From the NCBI RefSeq assembly GCF_028416635.1, contig NZ_CP114013.1:3658001-3722000 (forward strand): a stretch of DNA of 64,000 bases, given 5' to 3'. Source of the stretch: Baekduia alba (lineage in GTDB: Bacteria > Actinomycetota > Thermoleophilia > Solirubrobacterales > Solirubrobacteraceae). The notes under the pieces are model-generated. The model did not search any database, was not told where the DNA came from, and worked only from the letters and a program-made list of their open reading frames with translations. Shown in pieces: positions 34,145 to 42,003 of the stretch; the stretch's first letter is position 1; each line of letters begins with the position of its first letter. Position numbers and translations under genes: made by a program.

Positions 34145-35404
34145 ATGGCGATCGACCCGCAGGCGCCGCCCCGCCCCTGGCACGCGCTGCCGACCGATCT
34201 CGGCGCGCTCGTCTGCGCCGCGATCCCGGCGATCGCCGACGAGCTGGTCGACGTCCTGGGCCCCGCGATCCCGGTCTACCGCACCCTCGACGGGCCGTTC
34301 GGGCGCGACGTCGTGCGCGCCGTGGCCGACGCCCTGCACGACTTCTCCAGCGTCATCGAGCACCGGCCGCCGAGCGTCGGCGCCGACCGCGCGCTGTACG
34401 TCGCGGTGGGCGAGCGCTGGTTCCGCTCCGGCCACAGCCTCGACGAGCTCCAGGCCGGCTACCACCTCGGCGCGCGCGTGGTGTGGAGGCGGATCGCGGC
34501 GGTCGCGACCGACGCCGAGGCGGAGGCCGCGACGGTCGCCGTCCTGGCCGACGCGCTGTTCGCCTACCTCGACGAGATCGCGGCCGTCACCGTCGAGGGC
34601 TTCGTCGCCGCGCAGGCCGCGGCGGCCGGCGAGAAGGAGCGCCGGCGCGCGCGGCTGCTGGCGGCGCTCGTCGCCGACCCCGCGCCGGACCGCGCGACGC
34701 TGGACCGCGCCGCGCAGGATGCCGGCTGGCCGCTGCCGCGCGCGCTGGCCGTCGTCGCGCTGGGCCCGGACGCCGGCGCCGGCGTCAGGGGCCTGCGGCT
34801 GCCGCCCGACGTCCTGGCCGGCGCGATCGACGGCGCCGCCTGCCTCGTCCTCCCCGACCCCGACGGCCCGGGCCGCCGCCGGCCGCTGGAGCGCGCGCTC
34901 GCCACCGTGCCCGCCGCGCTGGGCCCGACCGTCGCGGTCGAGCACGCGGCGCGCAGCTGGTCGCGCGCCCGCAGCCTGCATCGCCTCCTGGACGAGGCGG
35001 CGCTCGGCCTGCACGCCGCCGACGACCACCTGCTCGAGCTGCTGCTGGCCGAGGACCCGTCGCTGGTCGACGACCTCGCGCGGCTGCGCCTCGCGCCGCT
35101 GGTGGCCCTCCCGCCGCGCTCGCGCGAGCGCTTGGAGCAGACGCTGCTGGCCTACCTGCGCCAACGCGGCAACGGCCCGAGGATGGCCGCCGACCTGCAG
35201 ATCCATCCCCAGACCGTCCGCTACCGCCTCGCCCGCCTACGCGAGCTGCTCGGCGCGGCGTTGGACGACCCCGAGGTCCGCTTCGAGCTCGAGGTCGTCC
35301 TGCGCGCCATGGCCCCGCGAAGATCGCCGCCAGGCGATGCTTCGCCGGCTGAATCGCCCTCTGGGCGGTTTCAGCCGATGACCGACCGGACCAGCGGCTC
35401 GTAG
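34145..35404 (+). CDS. PucR/CdaR-type transcriptional regulator
   Basis: A 419-residue protein. The N-terminal 160 residues are helical (FGRDVVRAVADALHDF, GYHLGARVVWRRIA), a central alpha/beta GGDEF-like region follows, and the C-terminal helix-turn-helix (about 325-385) reads LEQTLLAYLRQRGNGPRMAADLQIHPQTVRYRLARLRELLG, the PucR_C hallmark (quoted here in part as RLARLRELLG). GGAGAGAG precedes the ATG. The last 34 bases overlap the convergent SGNH gene. Targets are not evident; neither neighbour is purine- or sugar-related. Confidence 0.85.
   Translation: MAIDPQAPPRPWHALPTDLGALVCAAIPAIADELVDVLGPAIPVYRTLDGPFGRDVVRAVADALHDFSSVIEHRPPSVGADRALYVAVGERWFRSGHSLDELQAGYHLGARVVWRRIAAVATDAEAEAATVAVLADALFAYLDEIAAVTVEGFVAAQAAAAGEKERRRARLLAALVADPAPDRATLDRAAQDAGWPLPRALAVVALGPDAGAGVRGLRLPPDVLAGAIDGAACLVLPDPDGPGRRRPLERALATVPAALGPTVAVEHAARSWSRARSLHRLLDEAALGLHAADDHLLELLLAEDPSLVDDLARLRLAPLVALPPRSRERLEQTLLAYLRQRGNGPRMAADLQIHPQTVRYRLARLRELLGAALDDPEVRFELEVVLRAMAPRRSPPGDASPAESPSGRFQPMTDRTSGS
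35352..35370. terminator. Bidirectional hairpin at overlapping convergent gene ends
   Basis: AATCGCCC-TCT-GGGCGGTT is an eight-bp stem with one wobble, immediately next to the SGNH stop codon and inside the 3' end of the PucR gene. TTC follows on the plus strand and ATTC on the minus strand. Confidence 0.5.
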
Positions 35405-36156
35405 CCGGACTTGTGGCCCGTGCGGTTCGGGTGGTAGCTGTCGCCGATCGGGTTGGAGAGGCCGTTGAGCCACTCGGTCGACGAGCACACCGCGTGGCCC
35501 GTGAACGCCGGGATCGGATCCTTGAACGTGAACCCGTAGGCCGCCGCCCGCGCCGCGATGACGTTCTTCATCATGTCGGCCGTCGCGTTGAGCTTGGTCA
35601 TCTCGTCGGTCGAGAAGAACGTGCCCGCGTTGCAGTCCACGCCCATGAAGAGGCGCGGGTAGCCGAGGACGACGACCGTCGCGTTCGGCGCCCGCGTCCT
35701 GATCTGCGAGTACACCGCGTTCAGCGCGCCCGGCAGCGAGTTGTTGATGTAGTTCTGCGCGTTGGTGATGTTGCTGTTGCAGCTCACCAGCGGATACGCG
35801 CACTGCGTGATGACGCTCGAGAAGCCGGCGTCGTTGCCGCCGATCGTGATCGTCACGATGTTGGTGGACGCGCTGAGCGCCGAGACCTGGTTGTTGATGA
35901 CGTCGGTCGTCTTCGCGCCGGAGCACGCGACGAAGTTCAGCGTGGTGTTGGGCCGATCGGCCTTGATCAGCGCCGGGTAGGCGTACGGGCCGCGCTGGCA
36001 GCCCGAGTTCAGCGAGTAGTCCCGCGTCCCCGTCCCCGACGAGTAGCTGTCGCCGAGGGCGACGTAGTTGTCTGCCAGCGCCGATGCCGTGACCCCACCG
36101 CCCAGCGCGCAGACGCACACCACGGCTCCGATGAGCCGTCGAACCTTGGACTGCAC
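35371..36156 (-). CDS. Secreted SGNH/GDSL-family hydrolase (lipase/esterase)
   Basis: A 261-residue exported esterase. The signal peptide (VRRLIGAVVCVCALGGG) ends near ASALA at residue 28. Catalytic blocks are complete: block I VALGDSYSSGTGT (nucleophile Ser near residue 37), the oxyanion Gly in ACSGA, block III TIGGNDAGF (Asn near 100) and block V GDSYHPNRTGH (Asp and His near 243). Six cysteines could form three disulfides, as in the Streptomyces lipase-type secreted enzymes. It probably acts on lipids or esters outside the cell. It is monocistronic. Confidence 0.93.
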   Translation of the reverse strand: MQSKVRRLIGAVVCVCALGGGVTASALADNYVALGDSYSSGTGTRDYSLNSGCQRGPYAYPALIKADRPNTTLNFVACSGAKTTDVINNQVSALSASTNIVTITIGGNDAGFSSVITQCAYPLVSCNSNITNAQNYINNSLPGALNAVYSQIRTRAPNATVVVLGYPRLFMGVDCNAGTFFSTDEMTKLNATADMMKNVIAARAAAYGFTFKDPIPAFTGHAVCSSTEWLNGLSNPIGDSYHPNRTGHKSGYEPLVRSVIG

Positions 36157-36259
36157 CCTCTCCTCCTCCTGTGGACCCCAGTACCGCGGCCGAGCCTAAG
36201 CCGCGGCACCGCGCACGGTCTTGGCCCGCGCGGCGCCAATCAGGAGCGAGAAGTTGTCA

Positions 36260-36280
36260 CCGCCGCCACAAGGGCGGCGG
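36260..36280 (-). terminator. Terminator of the obg-pro-nad-rsfS block
   Basis: CCGCCGCC/GGCGGCGG is an eight-bp perfect stem with a five-base loop, starting one base after the rsfS stop codon on the minus strand. It is followed by TGACAACTTCTC. Confidence 0.55.
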
Positions 36281-36281
36281 C

Positions 36282-36695
36282 TCAGCGGCTGGGAACGTCC
36301 TCCAGCTCGACGTCGAGACGCGGCACGTCGCCCCACAGCTGCTCGAGGCGGTAGAACTCGCGCACCTCGGGGACGAAGACGTGGACGACGATGTCGAAGT
36401 AGTCCATGAGGATCCAGCGGGCCTCGCCGGTGCCCTCGACGCGGCGCGGGAGCTGGCCGTGGTCCTTCTTCAGGCCCTCGTGGATCGCGTCGTGGATCGC
36501 CTTGGTCTGGCGGTCGGTGTTGCCGGAGCAGACGACGAAGAAGTCCGTGTAGCTCGACACGCCGCGCAGGTCGAGCACGGTGAGGTCGATGGCCTTCTTG
36601 TCGGCCGCGTACGAGGCGGCGAGCTGCGCGAGGCGCTCCGGGGTCATCTCTTCTGGGGTCTGCTGGTCGGGGTGCTGCACGGTCTGGCTGGGCAA
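36282..36695 (-). CDS. rsfS: Ribosomal silencing factor RsfS
   Basis: A 137-residue protein of the RsfS/YbeB/Iojap family, which binds uL14 and blocks subunit joining in starved cells. The fold is visible: DKKAIDLTVLDLRGVSSYTDFFVVCSG (quoted in part here as SSYTDFFVVCSG, near residue 47), then DRQTKAIHDAIHEGL and WILMDYFDIVVHVF. TTG at 36695 is chosen because GGAGGAAG lies just upstream; the ATG at 36647 would give a 121-residue form typical of other bacteria. It follows nadD directly, a widely conserved pairing. Confidence 0.92.
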   Translation of the reverse strand: MPSQTVQHPDQQTPEEMTPERLAQLAASYAADKKAIDLTVLDLRGVSSYTDFFVVCSGNTDRQTKAIHDAIHEGLKKDHGQLPRRVEGTGEARWILMDYFDIVVHVFVPEVREFYRLEQLWGDVPRLDVELEDVPSR

Positions 36696-36714
36696 GACGA
36701 CGCTTCCTCCGCGG

Positions 36715-37335
36715 TCATGCTGATGATGATGGGGTACCCACCGGGCTCCGATAGAGCCCGTGCTGTGCGATGTACTCGGCGACCCTGTCGGGCACCAGGT
36801 ACCGGATCGGGCGTCCTGCGGCCACCCGCCGCCGGACGAGCGAGGACGAGATGTCCATGCGAGGCAGGTCGAAGAAGTCGACCCGTTCGACGGCGCCGGG
36901 GATCGTCGCCAGCCGTTCCAGGATATCGGCCCGCCGCGCGCCCTCGCGCTCGGCGACCGCCAGGCGCGCCAGACCCACGACCTCCGCGGGCTCACGCCAC
37001 GTCGGGAGGCTCGAGGCCATGTCGCCTCCGACGATGAACGTCAGCTCCGCTCCCGGGCACGTCGCATGCAGTGCGCGCAGCGTATCGGCCGTGTAGGACG
37101 GCCCGCCGCGGGCGACCTCGAGGTCGGACACGGCGAAGCGCTCGTCGCCCGCGGTCGCCAGCCGGCAGAGCTCCAGCCTGGCCTCCGGGCCCGGATCGCC
37201 GTCGACCTGCTTGTGCGGCGGCGTCGCGACCGGCATCAGCAGCACCTGGTCGAGCCCGAGCTGGTCCAGCGCCTCCTGCGCGGCCAGGAGGTGGGCCAGG
37301 TGCGGCGGGTTGAACGTGCCGCCCAGGATGCCCAC
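36715..37335 (-). CDS. nadD: Nicotinate-nucleotide adenylyltransferase
   Basis: A 206-residue enzyme of NAD synthesis that joins nicotinate mononucleotide and ATP. The nucleotidyltransferase signature GILGGTFNPPHLAH opens the protein and ISSSLVRRRVAAG near residue 170 is the second ATP-binding motif, followed by YIAQHGLY. GTG at 37335 starts exactly at the first strand as in other NadD proteins; no better start occurs between it and the proA stop 52 bases upstream. Confidence 0.95.
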   Translation of the reverse strand: MGILGGTFNPPHLAHLLAAQEALDQLGLDQVLLMPVATPPHKQVDGDPGPEARLELCRLATAGDERFAVSDLEVARGGPSYTADTLRALHATCPGAELTFIVGGDMASSLPTWREPAEVVGLARLAVAEREGARRADILERLATIPGAVERVDFFDLPRMDISSSLVRRRVAAGRPIRYLVPDRVAEYIAQHGLYRSPVGTPSSSA

Positions 37336-37387
37336 GCGGCCCCAGGACTGGTCGTCTTGCGCAGCGCCGCGGCGGCGGCGGTCCGGC

Positions 37388-38629
37388 TCAGCGGACGTGC
37401 CCGGCTCCTCGCACGACGTACTTGAACGAGCACAGCTCGCGCAGGCCGATCGGCCCGCGGGCATGGAGCTTCTGCGTCGAGTTGCCGATCTCGGCGCCGA
37501 AGCCGAACTCGCCGCCGTCGGTGAAGCGCGTGGACGCGTTGACGTACACGCACGCGGCGTCGACGCCGAGCTCGAAGGCGCGGGCGCTCGCGTAGGACGA
37601 CGTGACGATCGCCTCGGAGTGGCCCGAGCCGTGGCGGTTGACGTGGTCGATCGCCTCGTCGACCGAGTCGACGACGCCGATCGCGAGGACGAGCGCGAGG
37701 AACTCGGTGTCCCAGTCGGCATCGGTGGCCTCCAGCACGTCGGCGTCGAGCGCCTGGACGCGCGCGTCGCCGCGCAGCTCGACGCCCGCGTTGCGCAGCG
37801 CGCTGAGCGCGTCGGGCAGGAACGCGCCGGCGACGTCGCGGTGGACCAGCAGCGTCTCGGCCGCGTTGCACACGCCCGGGCGCTGGGTCTTGGCGTTGAC
37901 GATGATGTCGCGCGCGCTGGCGAGGTCGGCGTCCGCGTCGACGTAGACGTGGCAGTTGCCCGACGCCGCGAAGATCATCGGGACGGTCGCGACGGCGGTC
38001 AGCGCCTGCTTCAGGCCCTCGCCGCCGCGCGGGATGATGAGGTCGACGTGCTCGTCCTGGGTGGCGAGCTCGGCCAGCTCCTCGCGGCCGCCGCCGGCGA
38101 CCAGGCCGATCGCGCCCTCGGGCGCATGCTCGGCGGCGATCGCGGCGAGGATCGCGTTGGAGTGCGCGGCGCTCGAGGACCCGCGCAGGACGATCGCGTT
38201 GCCCGACTTCAGGCAGAGCGCCGCGGCGTCGATCGTGACGTTCGGCCGCGCCTCGTAGACCACGGCGACGACGCCGAGCGGCGTGCGCGTCTTGGCGACG
38301 TCGAGCCCGTTGGGCAGGCGGAAGCCGTCGATGACCTCGCCGACGGGATCGGGCAGCGCGGCGATGTCGCGCACCTGCGCGGCGATCGCGGCGACGCGGC
38401 CCGCGTCGAGCAGCAGCCGGTCGAGCAGCGCCGCGCTCAGGCCGGCCTCGCGCCCGGCCTCCAGGTCGCGCGCGTTGGCCTCGACGATGTCCGCGGTTCG
38501 GGCGACCAGCGCGTCGGCGATCGCGTGCAGCGCCGCGTCCTTCTCGCTGGTCGACAGCGTGGCCAGCCGTCGCGAGGCGGCGCGCGCGGCGCGGCAGATG
38601 TCGGTCACGGACGGGGTCGCGATGGCCAT
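37388..38629 (-). CDS. proA: Gamma-glutamyl phosphate reductase
   Basis: A 413-residue aldehyde-dehydrogenase-fold enzyme making glutamate semialdehyde for proline synthesis. Recognisable blocks are GVVAVVYEARPNVTIDAAALCLKSGN (quoted here as VYEARPNVT, near residue 130), LRGSSSA, the catalytic cysteine region KTQRPGVCNAAETLL near 250 and TDGGEFGFGAEIGNST near 370. Length is standard. Unusually it is not adjacent to proB: a GH15 gene on the opposite strand lies between them, so proA must have its own promoter in the 72-base gap before 38702. Confidence 0.97.
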   Translation of the reverse strand: MAIATPSVTDICRAARAASRRLATLSTSEKDAALHAIADALVARTADIVEANARDLEAGREAGLSAALLDRLLLDAGRVAAIAAQVRDIAALPDPVGEVIDGFRLPNGLDVAKTRTPLGVVAVVYEARPNVTIDAAALCLKSGNAIVLRGSSSAAHSNAILAAIAAEHAPEGAIGLVAGGGREELAELATQDEHVDLIIPRGGEGLKQALTAVATVPMIFAASGNCHVYVDADADLASARDIIVNAKTQRPGVCNAAETLLVHRDVAGAFLPDALSALRNAGVELRGDARVQALDADVLEATDADWDTEFLALVLAIGVVDSVDEAIDHVNRHGSGHSEAIVTSSYASARAFELGVDAACVYVNASTRFTDGGEFGFGAEIGNSTQKLHARGPIGLRELCSFKYVVRGAGHVR

Positions 38630-38701
38630 GCCGAAAATGGTACCGGGCGTTCTGCTGACCGCCGGCGGGTTCAGCCGGACGGGCATGGGTACCGCGGCCG
38701 C

Positions 38702-40840
38702 ATGTCCAGGTCTGCCCGTCTGCTGTGCGCGTCGCTGCTCGGCGCGCTGTCCGTCGCCACGACCGCGGTCGCCGCGCCCGCGCCCGGAGGGCCGGGAGCC
38801 GACGACGGGTTCCAGGGCTCCGACAAGTCCGGGATCGTCACGTCGGACACCACCGACAGCAAGGTCTGGGCGACCGTCCAGGAAGACGGCGGCCTCGGCG
38901 AGGTCTTCTTCCCCGACCTCGCGACGCCGTCCTCGCGCGCGCTGCGCCTCGTGGTCGCCGACGCGCAGTCCGGCACGGTGAGCGCCGGGAACCTCACGAC
39001 CCGGCAGGTCGACCCCAAGAGCCTGACCTTCGCCCAGACCGCGACCGACCCGGACGGGCGCTGGCGGCTGACCGCCACCTACGTGACCGACCCGTCGCGC
39101 GCGACCGTCCTGGCCGACGTGCGCTTCAGCGCCAAGGACAAGCGGCGCTACAGCGTCCACGCCCTGTACGAGCCGACGCTGGCCGACACGCGGACCGACG
39201 ACACGGCGCGTAGCGCCGGGACCGATCTCGTCGCCACCGACGCCAAGAGCGGCGCCAGCGCGCTGACCGCCCAGCCGGCGTTCGCCAAGACCACCAACAA
39301 CTACCGCGGGACCAGCGACGCCGACGTCGTCGGCAACGCCTATGACTCGGCCGGCCCCGGCGCCGTCGTCCAGGCCGGCCGGCTCGCGTTCAGCCGCGGC
39401 GGCCGCGCGACGCTCGCGCTGGCCTTCGCCGACGCCCCCGACGCCGCGCTCGCGACCGCCCGGGCCTCGCTCCAGCGCCCGTTCCTGTTCACGCTCGCGC
39501 GCTACGCCGCCGGCTGGCGCGACTACCTGCGCGGCCTCAAGCGCCCGCCGGCCTCGCTGCGCGGCGGCGACGAGCGCGACTTGTACACCACCTCGATCCT
39601 GGTCCTCGCGGCCTCCGAGGACAAGACGCACCGCGGCGCCTACGTCGCGTCGCCGTCGATGCCGTGGCGCTGGGGCAAGGAGGCGCCGTCCGGCCCCTAC
39701 CACCTGGTCTGGTCGCGCGACCTGTACCAGATCGCCACGGGCCTGATCGCGGCCGGCGACAGCGCCGGCGCCAACCGCGCGCTGGACTGGCTGTTCACCA
39801 CCCAGCAGAAGGCCGACGGCTCGTTCCCGCAGAACTCCAAGCCCGACGGCACGCCCGTCTGGACCGGCCTGCAGATGGACGAGGTCGCGTTCCCCATGGT
39901 CCTGGCCCACCAGCTCGGGCGCACCGACCCCGCGACCTGGTCGCACGTCAAGCGCGCCGCGGACTTCCTGTTGTCCTACCAGGACCCGGAGACCGGCAAC
40001 GTCGCGCCGTGGTCGCCGATGGAGCGCTGGGAGAACCAGTCCGGCTTCTCCCCCGCGACGATCGCGTCGGAGATCGCCGGCCTGGTCTGCGCGGCGGAGA
40101 TCGCCAAGGCCAACGGCGACGACGCCAGCGCCGCCAAGTACCTCGCGACCGCCGACGAGTGGCAGTCCAAGGTCAAGGCCTGGACGGTGACCACGACCGG
40201 CCCGTACTCGCCGCAGCCCTACTTCCTGCGGCTGACCAAGGACGGCGACCCGGACGCACCGACGACCTACTCGACCGGCGACGGCGGCCCGTCGGCCGCC
40301 GACCAGCGCACGGTCGTCGACCCGAGCTTCCTGGACCTCGTCCGCCTCGGCGTCCTGCCCGCCGACGACCCCGACATCATCAACTCGGAGAAGGTCGTGG
40401 ACGAGCAGCTCGGCGTCCAGACCGCGCGCGGCTTCTTCTGGCACCGCGCCGCGTTCGACGGCTACGGCGAGTTCCGCGACGGCCGGCCGTGGGACTTCGG
40501 CCAGGAGCCGGACTCGCGCACGACGATCGGCCGCGCGTGGCCGCTGCTCAACGGCGAGCGCGGCGAGGCGCAGATCGCGACCGGCGACACGGCGGGCGCG
40601 ACGACGCAGCTGCGCGCGATGACCAACGCCGCGGGCCCGGGCGGCATGCTGCCCGAGCAGGTGTGGGACCAGAACCCGCCGAGCGGCCAGCCGGGCTTCG
40701 AGCCCGGGACGCCGACGCTCTCGGCCACCCCGCTGGCCTGGACGCACGCGCAGTACCTGCGGCTGGCGTGGGACCTCGCCGACGGCGCGGTCTCCGAGCA
40801 GCCCGCGGTGGTCGCGGAGCGCTACGCCAAGACGAAGTAG
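38702..40840 (+). CDS. Secreted GH15 glucoamylase/glucodextranase-like enzyme
   Basis: A 712-residue exported glycosidase. Signal peptide to about residue 25 (AVAAPAPGG). The N-terminal beta-sandwich (about 30-270) resembles the glucodextranase N domain; the (alpha/alpha)6 barrel follows. PYHLVWSRDLYQIATGL near residue 333, the general acid Glu in GLQMDEVAFP near 395 and the general base Glu in LPEQVWDQNP near 650 are all conserved. It should release glucose from alpha-glucans. The 3' end overlaps convergent proB by 19 bases. It separates proA from proB. Confidence 0.9.
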   Translation: MSRSARLLCASLLGALSVATTAVAAPAPGGPGADDGFQGSDKSGIVTSDTTDSKVWATVQEDGGLGEVFFPDLATPSSRALRLVVADAQSGTVSAGNLTTRQVDPKSLTFAQTATDPDGRWRLTATYVTDPSRATVLADVRFSAKDKRRYSVHALYEPTLADTRTDDTARSAGTDLVATDAKSGASALTAQPAFAKTTNNYRGTSDADVVGNAYDSAGPGAVVQAGRLAFSRGGRATLALAFADAPDAALATARASLQRPFLFTLARYAAGWRDYLRGLKRPPASLRGGDERDLYTTSILVLAASEDKTHRGAYVASPSMPWRWGKEAPSGPYHLVWSRDLYQIATGLIAAGDSAGANRALDWLFTTQQKADGSFPQNSKPDGTPVWTGLQMDEVAFPMVLAHQLGRTDPATWSHVKRAADFLLSYQDPETGNVAPWSPMERWENQSGFSPATIASEIAGLVCAAEIAKANGDDASAAKYLATADEWQSKVKAWTVTTTGPYSPQPYFLRLTKDGDPDAPTTYSTGDGGPSAADQRTVVDPSFLDLVRLGVLPADDPDIINSEKVVDEQLGVQTARGFFWHRAAFDGYGEFRDGRPWDFGQEPDSRTTIGRAWPLLNGERGEAQIATGDTAGATTQLRAMTNAAGPGGMLPEQVWDQNPPSGQPGFEPGTPTLSATPLAWTHAQYLRLAWDLADGAVSEQPAVVAERYAKTK

Positions 40841-41928
40841 TCGCGGTGCACGGCTTCCTCGGCGGCGCGGGGAAGGACTTCGCGCGCCGCGGAGGACTGC
40901 ATGCCTTGGACGCGGCGCAGCTCGCCCGCGCTGAGGTTGGCGATGCCCTTGCCCAGCAGCCGGCCGCCGGCCGTGTCGCCGCGGACCTCGACGGCGTCGC
41001 CCGCGGCGAAGGACCCGACGACCTCGACGACGCCGACCGGCAGCAGCGACGTGCCGCCCTCGCGCAGCGCCCGCGCGGCGCCCGCGTCCACGACCACCGT
41101 GCCGTGCGCCGGCTTGGCGTAGCGCAGCCACAGCTTGAAGCTGGAGATCCCCAGGGCGCGCGCCGGGAAGTGCGTGCCCTCGTCGGTCGCGCCGCCCAGC
41201 ACCGCGCCCAGCGCCTCGTGGCGCAGGCCGTTGACGATCGCCGCCGGGATCCCGGCCGCGGTCGCCATCTCGGCCGCCACGACCTTCGAGCGCATCCCGC
41301 CGGACCCGAGCGTCGAGGTCGAGTCCCCGATCGCGGCCTGGTCGTCGAGCGTGTCGAAGTCGGTGATCTCGCGCACGATCCGCGCGTCCGGGTCGGTGCG
41401 CGGGTCGCCGGTGTAGACGCCGTCGACGCCGGTCAGCAGCACCAGCTTGTCGGCCTCGACCAGGATCGCGACCTGCGCGGCGAGGAAGTCGTTGTCGCCG
41501 AAGGTGATCTCGTCGGTCGCGGTCGTGTCGTTCTCGTTGATGATCGGCACGACGCCCCAGTCCAGCAGCCGCCGCAGCGCCTGGCGCGCGTTGAGGTAGT
41601 GCGTGCGGTGGCTGAGGTCGAAGAACGTCAGCAGCACCTGCGCGGCGGTGACTTCGCGCGCGGCCAGCAGCTCGTCGTAGAAGCGGAAGAGCCGGCCTTG
41701 GCCGATCGCGCTGGCCGCCTGGAGGTCCTCGATCGCGTTCGGCCGCCCGGCGATGCCCATCGTGTCCAGCCCGCGGACGATCGCACCCGACGAGACCACG
41801 ACGACTTCGTCGCCGGCACGGCGCCGGGCGGCGACCTCGTCGCAGATCGCGGCGAGGACGTCGGCACGCAGCGCGCCGTCGTCGGACGCGGTGATGCCGG
41901 AGCCGAGCTTGATGACGTGGCGGGCCAT
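40822..41928 (-). CDS. proB: Glutamate 5-kinase
   Basis: A 368-residue first enzyme of proline synthesis. The amino-acid-kinase domain covers about 1-255 (VIKLGSGI, VVSSGAIVRGLDTMG, PIINENDTTATDEITFGDND, VDGVYTGDPRTDP, GSGGMRSKVVAAEMA) and the PUA domain about 275-360 (GTVVVDAGAARALREGG, VEVVGSFAAGDAVEV). Full length indicates proline-feedback control. It lies 3' of obgE, the common gene order, but is separated from proA by a GH15 gene. Confidence 0.97.
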   Translation of the reverse strand: MARHVIKLGSGITASDDGALRADVLAAICDEVAARRRAGDEVVVVSSGAIVRGLDTMGIAGRPNAIEDLQAASAIGQGRLFRFYDELLAAREVTAAQVLLTFFDLSHRTHYLNARQALRRLLDWGVVPIINENDTTATDEITFGDNDFLAAQVAILVEADKLVLLTGVDGVYTGDPRTDPDARIVREITDFDTLDDQAAIGDSTSTLGSGGMRSKVVAAEMATAAGIPAAIVNGLRHEALGAVLGGATDEGTHFPARALGISSFKLWLRYAKPAHGTVVVDAGAARALREGGTSLLPVGVVEVVGSFAAGDAVEVRGDTAGGRLLGKGIANLSAGELRRVQGMQSSAAREVLPRAAEEAVHRDYFVLA

Positions 41929-41944
41929 GGGACGGCGCGGAAGA

Positions 41945-41989
41945 CTACGAGGGATCCAGCTCGAACACGACGCCGCCGATTTCGACTCG
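41945..41989 (-). repeat. Duplicated 3' end of obgE
   Basis: Minus-strand translation gives VEIGGVVFELDPS followed by TAG, nearly the same as the last residues of Obg (VEIGGVTFELDPS, TGA at 42004). The two 45-bp copies are direct repeats whose starts are 59 bases apart and share most bases, including a 17-base identical run. The extra copy is not translated as part of Obg. It looks like an old tandem duplication of the gene end. Confidence 0.75.
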
Positions 41990-42003
41990 ATATCGGCGCC
42001 ACC

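Noticed and set aside
31787-35206. Minus-strand open frame of about 1140 codons opposite the LamG and PucR genes
   Set aside because: Valine/Arg/Gly/Ala-rich shadow of two well-supported plus-strand genes.
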